A stretch of 36,649 nucleotides of DNA. Origin: an uncultured Eisenbergiella sp. (GTDB taxonomy: Bacteria; Bacillota; Clostridia; Lachnospirales; Lachnospiraceae). Below, piece by piece: positions 1 to 7,196 of the stretch. The stretch is taken from the NCBI GenBank assembly GCA_947627215.1, contig CANQVD010000039.1, positions 1-36,649 of the forward strand, given 5' to 3'. Each line of letters starts with the position of its first letter. Position 1 is the stretch's first letter. The notes beneath the pieces were generated by a model. That model saw only the letters and a list, made by a program, of their open reading frames with translations, had not been told where the DNA came from and ran no database searches. A program made the position numbers and the translations under genes.

Positions 1-530
1 TTATTTTACTCTGAGGTATCTTTTTATCAACCACCTTCCTTGGAATCCCCTATGTTTGTATTATACAGGAAGCTCCTTCTTGAGTTTCCACAGCTCCATG
101 GAATTGTATATCCGGTATATCGTTTATCAACAGCTTTCCAAACATAAGGAACCTCTTTCCTTTTTGATGTAAAATAAACCAACCATTTTTCTGTCAAACA
201 AAAAAGAAATTCTTTGTAACTTATTTTACACCAAATATCTACCAATTGAAACGAAAAATTTCTTCTTTTTTCAATAATATTTCCAGAAGGCTCCCTAAGC
301 CAGAACCTAAATTTATGACTGACACGAATTACAGTATCTTTTTGATATAGGAGCTGCCCCTGTCGATATCACTGAGTGCCTTCTTAAGTCTTTAAAAAGC
401 TCAGTACCACTGACCAACTTTCCAGACATTACTCCAACGATACCCCTTCTATAACCCGGAACACCTATTTTCCCTTGCTAAAAAAGGGGCCCTCCCGCCC
501 CGTCACCTCCTATCAGTGACAGTGATATCA
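1..530. other. AT-rich stretch with no convincing gene
   Basis: This segment is clearly more AT-rich than the rest of the window. On the minus strand a frame is open from about 371 down to 27, ending in KEGG and containing the stretch FRFWLREPSGNIIEKRR, but it has no good start and I recognise no family. A second short minus-strand frame (about 310-480) overlaps its upstream end in another phase. Both could be debris of a gene next to the decayed insertion sequence, or chance. I see no promoter or RNA gene that I can defend. Confidence 0.4.
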
Positions 531-556
531 TGACTCCCGGCAAATCTGAGAATGAA

Positions 557-624
557 AACAGGATGATTCCCCGTAAGATTCAGGTTTTCTCAAAGCCTGA
601 ACTCGTCACGGGATCATCCTGTTT
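557..624. repeat. Long imperfect hairpin downstream of the transposase remnant
   Basis: The arms at 557-573 and 608-624 are inverted copies of AACAGGATGAT(T)CCCCGT with one bulge. An inner stem is formed by TTCAGG and CCTGAA. The structure lies just past the 3' end of the transposase remnant, so it may be a terminator in either direction or part of the element end. There is no clean T-run. Confidence 0.5.
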
Positions 625-718
625 CTTTATCCATTCATGTTTTTGGCGCAATAAACCCTTGGTCTTGTTTGAAATAAGCGCACCTTTTTTATGCCGTTTC
701 CTGCTCTGTTTTTCCCTC

Positions 719-1994
719 TTATTTCCTGATCTTCTCATGTAGAAATCGGTGGTATTTATCGATGTTGCGGCCTATCGCATACAACAGGAATTCTTTATAT
801 ACTTTTTCTGTTGACTGGTAGTTGAACCTTCGGAAATTCTCATTCTCCTTGATATTCCCGGAATGTCCCTCCGTCTGGATCGACTGGATCCAGCGGTTCA
901 GAATCTCCTTCTTCGTCTGTATGTTTGCATGGGATTCTTCCTTTAATTCCTTCCACCTCTCGTTGACCTTCATCACCTTGTTCCGGCCGGCCTTATATTT
1001 ATATAAACATCGGGCTTTGTGTCCTCAGCCGCCGCGCACCCATCCACCTCTACGGTCTGCGTATAACCGTCCTGCTCTTTCTTCTCTGTCCGGATATGAC
1101 GCAGTTCCCTTCCGTCATGGCACACATAATAATGCTCCTCCTCGAATACCTCATTTTTCATATAGCTTTTGGATCTCCGGCTTATGCTGACCCTTTCCGT
1201 GGCTGAACGTGATCGCTTCCCCCTCTGCGATCCGCTACAGGTTCTTCTGCAGCTTCAGGATTTCAAGCAGAGAACTGTTATCGATCTCTATGACCGTGTT
1301 ATTGGACAGCTTCTTATGTTTTGTCAGCTTCCGTTCCCAGTTCTCCCGGATGACGCACCTCACCTTTTCCATCTCCTCTATGACAAACATCCGGGCATCT
1401 CCAATGTCATAATTCGCACCGTATCCATTTTCTTCCAAGAGCGTGTTGTATCTTGTGTAAAGGGCGTCTATAGTATCCGGCGGACCGGCAAGGTGATAGT
1501 CTATGCTCCCCACCAGACAAGGGGATACTGGTTGACCTTCGCCTCTATTTTTGTGTCATCAATGAAAAGCGCTTTCAGCGTGATCAGCCCTTCTTTTTCA
1601 AACGGCGCAGGAACTGATGGTTCAGTTTCTCCAGGACTTCCCCGGTCAGCTTTCTGCCTTTAAATTTATAGACAGCGTCCCTTTGTCAGATAGATAAAGG
1701 CAAGATCCCTTTCGCATAATTCTATGATACGGTCAACAGACCTTACGCCGCACATGTTGGCATAGGTCACAACAGCATACACCTTGATCGGATTATACCC
1801 GATTCTTCCCTTATCGGAATAACAGGCGAGCAGACCTGTAAAATCTAAATCCTCCATCACTTTTTTAAGGGTATAGACAGGAGCGTCATCGGGCAAATGC
1901 AATTCAAAGAAACTGAAGTTGATTCAAAGAAACTGAAGTTGATTTTCTGTTGACCAGGATCAAAAAAGTCTTTATAATAATCATTAACTAGCAT
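719..1994 (-). pseudogene. IS1182-type transposase, decayed
   Basis: Pieces of one DDE transposase of the IS1182 type are spread over several frames of the minus strand. The start is ATG at 1994 (MLVNDYYKDFF). Then come the N-terminal block LHLPDDAPVYTL with GYNPIKVYAVVTYANM and ELCERDLAFIYLTKG, the piece LITLKALFIDDTKIEAKVN, the middle block YHLAG with DTIDALYTRYN, and the C-terminal block NIKENENFRRFNYQS. The breaks I can see are a 20-bp tandem duplication near 1903-1942, a frameshift with small deletion near 1675, frameshifts near 1590 and 1508, an in-frame TAG near 1234 followed by the expected AEGEAITFSHGKG, and a shift near 1155. With at least five lesions the copy is dead. A TATAAT at 2001-2006 sits just upstream of the start. 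Confidence 0.85.
1903..1942. repeat. 20-bp tandem duplication inside the transposase remnant
   Basis: The 20-mer ATTCAAAGAAACTGAAGTTG occurs twice head to tail. Removing one copy restores the minus-strand frame from NFSFFE into LHLPDD, so the duplication (not a multiple of 3) is one of the inactivating events. Confidence 0.85.
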
Positions 1995-2010
1995 AGTTCC
2001 ATTATAACAT

Positions 2011-2054
2011 GGAAAAAGAAAAAGGTGGTTTTGGGACCATCTTTTTCTTTTTTC
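2011..2054. repeat. Inverted repeat upstream of the transposase
   Basis: GGAAAAAGAAAAAGGTGGT at 2011-2029 is mirrored by ACCATCTTTTTCTTTTTTCC ending near 2054. On the plus strand the second arm is T-rich, so it could act as a terminator shielding the element from outside transcription, or be a subterminal part of the insertion sequence. Confidence 0.55.
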
Positions 2055-2065
2055 CCTAAAATTTT

Positions 2066-2103
2066 AGAGAGATATGAGAACCAGTTGGTTCCCATACCTC
2101 TCT
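2066..2103. repeat. 38-bp near-perfect palindrome
   Basis: Two 18-nt arms (2066-2083 and 2086-2103) match at 16 of 18 positions, separated by only 2 nt. The differences are A/G, compatible with G-U pairs in RNA. No T-run follows on either side. It may mark the old edge of the insertion sequence or be an independent hairpin. The rest of 2104-2250 shows nothing I can name. Confidence 0.6.
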
Positions 2104-2252
2104 GTCTTAAGGCTGGTTATTTCCCGACAGCCTACTTTTGGTTATTGCCGTTTGCGGAAACCCAAGGATTTCCTATCATACAGATCTTTTCCTGCGCCGC
2201 ATTACTACCCGCTTCCTGCGCCGCAGCCCGGCCCGCCCGTCACCGCGAAAAG

Positions 2253-2277
2253 AAGCCGGGGCATGACGCCCCGGCCC
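2253..2277 (-). terminator. Terminator of the small Asn-rich gene
   Basis: GCCGGGGC (2255-2262) pairs with GCCCCGGC (2268-2275) around a 5-nt loop. On the minus strand the stem is followed by a T-rich TTCTTTTC, about 30 bp past the stop codon of the small gene at 2304. Confidence 0.75.
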
Positions 2278-2303
2278 TCCTTCGATCGCAACTGGTCAGC
2301 TTC

Positions 2304-2444
2304 TCAGTTGTTCTTGCAGTTGCTCTCAGAATCCTTGCTGCTGTTCTTGCTCTGGTTGTTCTTCTGCGCATTCTCAGAGCTGCTCTTGGAGCTGTTGTTC
2401 TCCTGATTCTGGCTGTTGTTCTGGTTGTAATCGTTTTTAGACAT
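2304..2444 (-). CDS. Small Asn/Ser/Gln-rich protein (46 aa), SASP-like
   Basis: A 46-residue protein starting MSKNDYNQNN and ending SNCKNN. It is almost entirely Asn, Ser, Gln, Lys and Glu, with one Tyr and one Cys and no hydrophobic core or signal peptide. A strong AGGAGGG lies 9 nt before the ATG, a terminator follows the stop, and a sigma-G-like promoter precedes it, so this is a real gene even though very short. Such composition resembles the small, unfolded gamma-type acid-soluble spore proteins and similar Asn-rich proteins of Clostridia. Assignment to a spore role is inference from composition and promoter; no conserved SASP motif is visible. It is monocistronic. Confidence 0.75.
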   Translation of the reverse strand: MSKNDYNQNNSQNQENNSSKSSSENAQKNNQSKNSSKDSESNCKNN

Positions 2445-2480
2445 TTTTGAAACCCTCCTGTCGTTTTCGTGTTACAGGAG

Positions 2481-2509
2481 TAGTATTTGAAAATATCGGG
2501 AGTTTATAC
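2481..2509 (-). promoter_or_regulatory. Candidate sigma-G/sigma-F-type promoter
   Basis: On the minus strand GTATA (2505-2509) is followed after 17 nt by AATACTA (2481-2487). This fits the forespore pattern gHATR-N17/18-CATnHTA at all but one position. It would give a leader of about 30 nt before the small Asn-rich gene. No vegetative TTGACA/TATAAT pair is visible here. Confidence 0.45.
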
Positions 2510-2537
2510 ATGCTTCGCTGAAAAAAATCCTGCCGCT

Positions 2538-2924
2538 CTAAAGCCGGTCCATCCCGCGCCCCTGCCCGAAGCGGCGCAGATACGTCTCCGGATCCTTCTT
2601 CATCCGGGCCATCGTATCGAACGCGCGCAGGACCATACCCACCTTCCGGCATTCCGCCGTATTTTTCCCGGTGTCGTGAAGCAGATTATATTTGTCCATC
2701 TGCCAGACAAAAAGGTCTGTCAGCGTGTAGCCGCAGCATTTGACCTGATCGCAGAGCGCGTGATTGCGCATGAAATAAAGAAGCTCCTCATACAGCGCGT
2801 CGTCCGCCAGGATCTCCTGCCAGAGCGCATCGCACCATTCCGGCGACTCTCCGGCGAAATTGCATAGAGCGCTCAGATTTTCATAGACCTTCACTTTGGT
2901 GGAGTCAAAAATAATACCCGTCAT
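2538..2924 (-). CDS. Hypothetical protein (128 aa)
   Basis: I do not recognise the family. I place the start at ATG 2924 (MTGIIFDSTKVKVYE) because GGGAG lies about 8 nt upstream; the frame is open further to 3008 but the extra residues look non-coding. The protein is soluble and mainly helical in appearance, with four Cys (two adjacent in VKCCGYTL), a central acidic segment (ILADDALYEELLYFMRN) and a basic C-terminus (RRFGQGRG). No signal peptide or membrane segment is seen. The stop lies some 90 bp before the promoter of the SASP-like gene, and tRNA-Arg lies upstream on the same strand with its own terminator between, so it is probably transcribed alone. Confidence 0.6.
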   Translation of the reverse strand: MTGIIFDSTKVKVYENLSALCNFAGESPEWCDALWQEILADDALYEELLYFMRNHALCDQVKCCGYTLTDLFVWQMDKYNLLHDTGKNTAECRKVGMVLRAFDTMARMKKDPETYLRRFGQGRGMDRL

Positions 2925-3078
2925 TTCGTATCTCCCGTCCCCGGCCAGGGCCCTGTGTTTCCCTTCTTCATGATAAGTATATCCGGATTTTCCCGGGAAA
3001 AACAGCATTGCCGGAAAAAACGGCGCATTCCCTCACCGGTCGGGTTCCCTTCACACGGCGCAGCCGGAAAATATCCGT

Positions 3079-3112
3079 AAAAAAGACCTGCAGAGGATAT
3101 CCCCTACAGGCC
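3079..3112 (-). terminator. Terminator of tRNA-Arg
   Basis: A near-perfect 24-bp palindrome (3087-3110, CCTGCAGAGGAT/ATCCCCTACAGG) is followed on the minus strand by six T at 3079-3084, directly after the tRNA gene. Confidence 0.85.
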
Positions 3113-3118
3113 TGATCG

Positions 3119-3192
<74 letters not shown>

Positions 3193-3233
3193 ATATTCTG
3201 CCGGATGATCTCTCATCCCTGAAAACAAATATC

Positions 3234-3262
3234 ATTTTAGCCCCATATCTTTGAAATGTCAA
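3234..3262 (-). promoter_or_regulatory. Promoter of tRNA-Arg
   Basis: TTGACA (3257-3262), a 17-nt spacer and TAAAAT (3234-3239) on the minus strand, about 42 bp upstream of the tRNA 5' end: a near-consensus vegetative promoter. Confidence 0.8.
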
Positions 3263-3309
3263 TAGGGCATTTCAATTTTTTCCGCCGCCCGCGTTTCGGA
3301 TTCCGCGAT

Positions 3310-3336
3310 AAAGCCCCTCCTTTCAGAGGGGCTTTT
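3310..3336 (-). terminator. Terminator of the CAP-domain gene
   Basis: AGCCCCTC (3312-3319) pairs with GAGGGGCT (3326-3333); T-rich sequence flanks the stem on both strands. It lies about 75 bp after the stop of the CAP-domain lipoprotein gene. Confidence 0.7.
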
Positions 3337-3409
3337 CCTGATTCAATCCTTTGTCCACCTGGGCAGCGGGATGAGCGCTCCGCCTTCCGGTTCCGCACCG
3401 CGGTTCCGA

Positions 3410-3991
3410 TCAATACCGGAACGCCTGCGCGATGTAATAGGTGTTCCCATTCTTGTAGATGCCGATCGCACACTTCGTAAAGGTGGGCCACAAAATATTT
3501 TCCCTGTGGGCGGGGGAGTTCATCCAGGCGTTCACCACCGACTCCGCGGAGTTATAACCATAGGCCAGATTCTCTCCGTGCATGATCTGCGGATTCACCG
3601 TATACCAGGGGGTCCCGTCCGGTCTCGTATGGGAGAAAAGCTGTACCGTCTCCGCCGCCCGCACCGCTGCCGCGAGCTCGAGATCCGTATCCCAGGTCAG
3701 CGCGGCCAGTCCCGCGTTCGCGCGCTGCTGATTCACCAGATCCAGCGTCGCGTGCGCGACCGTCTGCAGTTGTGCCAGCTCCTCCGCGTTTGCATTGTTC
3801 ACGGAAGATCCCAGCGGCACCTCTTCCTCCAGGATCGTGACCGTATCAAAATCGATATCGTCATAATCCCTTACCGCAGTTTCTTCCCCATCGATGACGC
3901 CCTGCTCCTCTGCAGCGTCCCTGCCGCAGCCGGCGAATACCATCGCCGTCATCGCAAGAACCAGTCCCAATGCCAGCCATCTTTTTTTCAT
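3410..3991 (-). CDS. CAP/SCP-domain lipoprotein
   Basis: A 193-aa predicted lipoprotein with a basic N-terminus (MKKRW), hydrophobic stretch and lipobox VFAGC with the lipidated Cys at about residue 22, so it should sit on the outer face of the membrane. An acidic linker precedes a CAP (cysteine-rich secretory/antigen 5/PR-1) domain from about residue 60 to the end, shown by LVNQQRANAGLAALTWD, FSHTRPDGTPW, HGENLAYGY, NAWMNSPAHRENIL and the final YYIAQAFRY. Bacterial CAP proteins of this type have no settled biochemical role; cell-surface and sporulation links are known for some. I chose ATG 3991 over a TTG two codons upstream because GAGGG lies 7 nt before it. A strong promoter precedes and a hairpin terminator follows: a single-gene unit. 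Confidence 0.88.
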   Translation of the reverse strand: MKKRWLALGLVLAMTAMVFAGCGRDAAEEQGVIDGEETAVRDYDDIDFDTVTILEEEVPLGSSVNNANAEELAQLQTVAHATLDLVNQQRANAGLAALTWDTDLELAAAVRAAETVQLFSHTRPDGTPWYTVNPQIMHGENLAYGYNSAESVVNAWMNSPAHRENILWPTFTKCAIGIYKNGNTYYIAQAFRY

Positions 3992-4069
3992 TGCCAATCC
4001 CTCGTCTTTCTTCTTTCACTTCTCTGATCCATCCGCGCCATTACAGCCCGATCGTTTCTCTGTGTCTAT

Positions 4070-4098
4070 ACAATACCAGAAACCTTCTCTCTTGTCAA
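4070..4098 (-). promoter_or_regulatory. Promoter of the CAP-domain gene
   Basis: TTGACA (4093-4098), a 17-nt spacer and TATTGT (4070-4075) on the minus strand, giving a leader of about 70 nt. Confidence 0.75.
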
Positions 4099-4199
4099 CA
4101 GCTTTTTATAATTTAATTTAACTCTTTTTTTAATTAATATGACCGTTTCGCCGCCCTACGGTAAATGCGGCGGCGGGTTCGTCTCCGGCGGCCGCGCCG

Positions 4200-4688
4200 T
4201 CACGAATAGCGGGCGCCCCTTTTCAGATATTCCATCACCTGCATGATGAATTCTGAATTGGTAGGCCTTCTTCCTTCCTCGCGGTCATAACCGAACACCT
4301 CCTGCTGCGTCTTCATTTTCCCCTTTTCCCAGGAGACCTCGATCGCATGCCGGATCGCGTGTTCCACCCTGTCCGCCGACGTCCGATGCTGCTTCGCCAC
4401 CGATGGATACAGCCGCTTTGTAATGCCGTCCATCTCCTCCTCATCCTCCAGGCCCAGGCGGATCGCCGTCCGCAAATACTGATATCCCTTCAGCTTCGGC
4501 CGGATTCCGAAGCAGGTAAACAGCTTTGTCAGGCGCTCGTCCACACGGTCCGCGTCCTCTTCAGCGCCTTCTCCCTGCGGTCCGAATGTGAGAATAAGTT
4601 TCAGATCCTGCGCTTCTCTCAAAAGCTCCGTGAGCATATCGAGATCTGCATCATTCCCTTTCCACAGATTCAATACATGCCCTTCCAT
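4200..4688 (-). CDS. Spo0A C-terminal-domain protein lacking a receiver
   Basis: A 162-aa protein whose C-terminal part (about residues 50-155) matches the DNA-binding effector domain of Spo0A: GIRPKLKGYQYLRTAI, ITKRLYPSVAKQ, the recognition-helix region DRVEHAIRHAIEVSW, VFGYD and RPTNSEFIMQV. The first 45 residues replace the roughly 120-residue phospho-acceptor receiver of true Spo0A; no acidic pocket, phosphorylatable Asp motif or Lys of a receiver is visible. It is therefore unlikely to be the phosphorelay master regulator and is better seen as a Spo0A-type DNA-binding regulator. I chose ATG 4688, preceded by GGAGGAGG at ideal distance, over an ATG 21 nt upstream. It is divergent from an XRE-family regulator, with palindromic sites between them. 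Confidence 0.85.
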   Translation of the reverse strand: MEGHVLNLWKGNDADLDMLTELLREAQDLKLILTFGPQGEGAEEDADRVDERLTKLFTCFGIRPKLKGYQYLRTAIRLGLEDEEEMDGITKRLYPSVAKQHRTSADRVEHAIRHAIEVSWEKGKMKTQQEVFGYDREEGRRPTNSEFIMQVMEYLKRGARYS

Positions 4689-4739
4689 GCTTACCTCCTC
4701 CATCAACATTTTAATTTTGCCGTTACCTTGCTGCTATTG

Positions 4740-4782
4740 TGAGATAATTTATCTCATTAACACCATTTTATCAGATAATTTA
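4740..4782. promoter_or_regulatory. Operator-like repeats between divergent regulators
   Basis: A perfect 17-bp palindrome, TGAGATAA-T-TTATCTCA (4740-4756), is followed by a second copy of its core AGATAATTTA at 4773-4782. The two core copies start 31 bp apart (4742 and 4773), about three helical turns on the same face. This is not the Spo0A box (TTTGTCGAA-like). It is a likely operator for one of the two regulators. The promoter elements of neither gene are clear; TTGACA at 4812-4817 has no good -10 at the right distance. Confidence 0.6.
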
Positions 4783-4917
4783 GGAAAGAAAAGTCCTTTC
4801 CGGATACCGATTTGACATTTTTTTACATTTCATGTGCCTTTTATGGCATCATGCGGAATGAACAGATGGCTGCAGATGCCGCAGATATCCAATGATCACA
4901 GGAGGGAGCTTGACGAC

Positions 4918-5259
4918 ATGAATGAAACCGTACATTCAAAACTGGAAAATGAGATTTTAACCGGAGTGATTATCGATAATATCTGCCGGGAACTGGCCCG
5001 GCGCGACTGGACGCTGAAAACGCTGGCGGACAGAGCGGACCTGCCCTATGAATCGGTCAAGAAACTGGTAAACGGGAAAATTGCCAGGCCGTCCTTTATC
5101 AGCATATGGCAGATCGCCAACGCCTTCGGCTGTTCCATGGACAGCCTCGCGGGCCGCAGCGATCCTTCCCGGGCCATTCTGCGCCAGATCGCGGAAAACG
5201 CATCCGAAGTGATCCGGATCGTTTCCCATATCAGCATGCTTTCCGATCACATGAATTAA
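4918..5259 (+). CDS. XRE-family helix-turn-helix regulator
   Basis: A 113-aa protein with a Cro/C1-type HTH at about residues 20-75: ICRELARRDWTLKTLADRAD, then LPYESVKKLVNGKIARP as turn and recognition helix, then FISIWQIANAFGCSMDSLAG. The tail (about residues 80-113) is helical with an amphipathic pattern and could dimerise. The frame is open from ATG 4834, but I chose ATG 4918, which follows an AGGAGGG about 9-12 nt upstream; the upstream residues show no domain. It is transcribed away from the Spo0A-like gene and is followed by a hairpin terminator. Likely role: a local repressor or activator acting at the shared spacer. Target genes are unknown. Confidence 0.8.
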   Translation: MNETVHSKLENEILTGVIIDNICRELARRDWTLKTLADRADLPYESVKKLVNGKIARPSFISIWQIANAFGCSMDSLAGRSDPSRAILRQIAENASEVIRIVSHISMLSDHMN

Positions 5260-5372
5260 TTACCTGAGCCTCGGCGTCTGCAGCCTTCTCTGTTTCCCAC
5301 GCCTCGTCCCGGCAGCCTTCAGGCAGCACGGCGTCCTCCGTTTGCCCGTACCGCACGTCGGAACATGTCATA

Positions 5373-5410
5373 CATGGCCGGTTCCGCGGGTTCCCGGCCA
5401 TATTTTGTTT
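5373..5410 (+). terminator. Terminator after the XRE regulator
   Basis: ATGGCCGG (5374-5381) pairs with CCGGCCAT (5394-5401) and is followed by the T-rich TATTTTGTTT. The gap 5260-5372 otherwise shows nothing I can name. Confidence 0.65.
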
Positions 5411-5432
5411 GAATAAAAAAGCGATATATGAT
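5405..5432 (+). promoter_or_regulatory. Candidate promoter of the FAD oxidoreductase gene
   Basis: TTGTTT (5405-5410), a 16-nt spacer and TATGAT (5427-5432). The -35 box overlaps the T-run of the preceding terminator. It would give a leader of about 80 nt. Confidence 0.5.
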
Positions 5433-5520
5433 AGAATAAATAAATAATGACAGGACACATCCACAAAATTCCCAAATGCAGGCCGTGGATGCGGCCAAAG
5501 CCGAAAGGAAACATATTCAC

Positions 5521-7074
5521 ATGAAAAAAGCCCTCATTATCGGAGCCGGCCCGGCCGGCCTGACCGCCGCCTATGAGCTTCTGAAGCAGTCGGATGCGTT
5601 TGAAGTGACGGTGCTGGAGGAAACGCAGTACATGGGCGGCATATCCCGGACCGTCAATTATCATGGCAACCGCATGGATATGGGCGGACACCGCTTTTTT
5701 TCCAAGGTCCCACGGGTGAACGAATGGTGGGAACAGATGCTTCCGCACCAGGGTGCTCCCGCCTGGGACGATATCGCGCTCTCCCGTCCCGTGCCGCTTG
5801 CGGAGGGCGGCCCCGATCCCGAAAAGGAGGACCGGGTCATGCTCAGCCGCAACCGCGTTTCCCGCATTTACTACGACCAGAAATTTTTTGACTATCCCAT
5901 CAGCCTGAAATGGGAAACCTTCGCCAATCTTGGACTGGCGGCGGACATCGCCGCGGGCTTCAGCTACCTGGCCTCGGTCCTCCACAAACGCGAGGAAAAA
6001 TCGCTGGAGGATTTTTACATCAACCGTTTTGGCCGCAAGCTGTACTCCATGTTTTTTGAACACTATACCGAAAATCTCTGGGGCCGTCATCCCAGGGAGA
6101 TCGATCCGAGCTGGGGCGCACAGCGCGCCAAGGGACTTTCCGTGATGGCCATCGTGCGGGATATGTTCGGCAAGCTGCTCCCCAACAGGGAAAACCGCCA
6201 TGTGGAAACGTCCCTGATCGAATCCTTTTCCTATCCCAAGCTGGGACCGGGGCAGCTCTGGGACGTGACCGCCGCCAAGGTGGAGCGGATGGGCGGCCGC
6301 ATTCTGCGGAATCATAAGGTTCTCTCCTTTGAAAAGGATGCGGACAACCATATCGTCGCCCTCACCTGTGAACACGACGGTCAGCAGATCCGGATGGAAG
6401 GGGATGTTTTCATTTCCTCCATGCCGATCAGGGATCTGGTCGGCGGCATGAATGATGTGCCCGCCAGAGAAGCGGCCATCGCCGCGGGGCTTCCCTACCG
6501 CGATTACAGAACGCTGGGCGTGCTGATCCCGAAGCTGAATCTGCAGAACAAAACGAAGATCAAAACCATCGGCAATATCGTACCGGACAACTGGATCTAC
6601 GTCCATGACCGCACCGTGAAGCTGGGGCGCCTGCAGATCTACAATAACTGGTCCCCCTATATGGTGAAGGATCTGGAGCATACGGTATGGGTCGGTCTGG
6701 AATATTTCTGCTCGGAAGGGGACGAGCTCTGGAATCTGTCAGAGGAAGCTTTTTCCCGCCTGGGCATTTCCGAAATGGTGAAAATGGGCCTGATCGACCG
6801 GGCGGAGGATGTGATCGACACCCATGCGGAATCCGTGAAAAAAGCCTATCCCGCTTATTTCGACACCTACTCGGAAATGGATGTGCTGATCGCCTGGCTG
6901 AACACCATCGACAACCTCTACTGCGTGGGCCGCAACGGACAGCACCGCTACAACAATATCGACCACTCCATGTGCACCTCCTTTGAGGCCGTACACAATA
7001 TTGTGAACGGCATCGCTGACCGTTCCAATATCTGGAGCGTCAATACGGAAAAGGAATATCACGAATCCAAATAG
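5521..7074 (+). CDS. FAD-dependent oxidoreductase, PPO/UGM-like
   Basis: A 517-aa flavoprotein of the amine-oxidase/protoporphyrinogen-oxidase-like fold. The N-terminal dinucleotide-binding motif [13 protein letters not shown] is at about residues 8-20, followed by the second FAD-contacting segment [22 protein letters not shown] (about 39-60). The C-terminal FAD-contact region contains [18 protein letters not shown]. Homologues often sit beside surface-polysaccharide genes and are annotated as UDP-galactopyranose mutase-like or NAD(P)/FAD oxidoreductases, so an NDP-sugar or lipid-carrier substrate is plausible, but I cannot say which. No signal peptide or membrane segment. I chose ATG 5521 ([10 protein letters not shown]), with AAGGAAA upstream, over an in-frame ATG at 5476 that adds 15 non-conserved residues. 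Single gene, on the opposite strand to the main cluster. Confidence 0.85.
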   Translation: MKKALIIGAGPAGLTAAYELLKQSDAFEVTVLEETQYMGGISRTVNYHGNRMDMGGHRFFSKVPRVNEWWEQMLPHQGAPAWDDIALSRPVPLAEGGPDPEKEDRVMLSRNRVSRIYYDQKFFDYPISLKWETFANLGLAADIAAGFSYLASVLHKREEKSLEDFYINRFGRKLYSMFFEHYTENLWGRHPREIDPSWGAQRAKGLSVMAIVRDMFGKLLPNRENRHVETSLIESFSYPKLGPGQLWDVTAAKVERMGGRILRNHKVLSFEKDADNHIVALTCEHDGQQIRMEGDVFISSMPIRDLVGGMNDVPAREAAIAAGLPYRDYRTLGVLIPKLNLQNKTKIKTIGNIVPDNWIYVHDRTVKLGRLQIYNNWSPYMVKDLEHTVWVGLEYFCSEGDELWNLSEEAFSRLGISEMVKMGLIDRAEDVIDTHAESVKKAYPAYFDTYSEMDVLIAWLNTIDNLYCVGRNGQHRYNNIDHSMCTSFEAVHNIVNGIADRSNIWSVNTEKEYHESK

Positions 7075-7116
7075 CACAGCCCGGGTGCGGATATGAAACA
7101 CCCCCAACAGAATCAG

Positions 7117-7148
7117 GCATCCGTCTTCAGGACGGATGCCTTTCTTTG
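7117..7148 (+). terminator. Terminator of the FAD oxidoreductase gene
   Basis: GGCATCCGTC (7118-7127) pairs with GACGGATGCC (7132-7141) around a 4-nt loop and is followed by TTTCTTTG, about 45 bp past the stop codon. Confidence 0.85.
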
Positions 7149-7149
7149 A

Positions 7150-7186
7150 TCCAAACGGAAAGGGGTATCGCGTTTTGCGATACCCC
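7150..7186 (-). terminator. Terminator of the radical SAM gene
   Basis: GGGGTATCGC (7162-7171) pairs with GCGATACCCC (7177-7186). On the minus strand the stem is followed by TTTCCGTTTGG. It separates the two convergent genes. Confidence 0.75.
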
Positions 7187-7196
7187 GACTGCTCTC

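Noticed and set aside
27-245. Possible small minus-strand gene at the left edge
   Set aside because: No recognisable family, no convincing start and AT-rich surroundings; described only as part of the gene-poor stretch.
2250-2280. GC-rich repeats near 2220-2280 as a possible CRISPR or REP array
   Set aside because: Only one hairpin is present, explained as a terminator; no regularly spaced repeats occur anywhere in the window.
4812-4817. TTGACA as the -35 box of the XRE promoter
   Set aside because: No acceptable -10 box at 16-18 nt; the nearest T/A-rich hexamer is 21 nt away.
4834-4917. Upstream start of the XRE regulator
   Set aside because: The extra 28 residues show no domain and the better ribosome binding site precedes ATG 4918.
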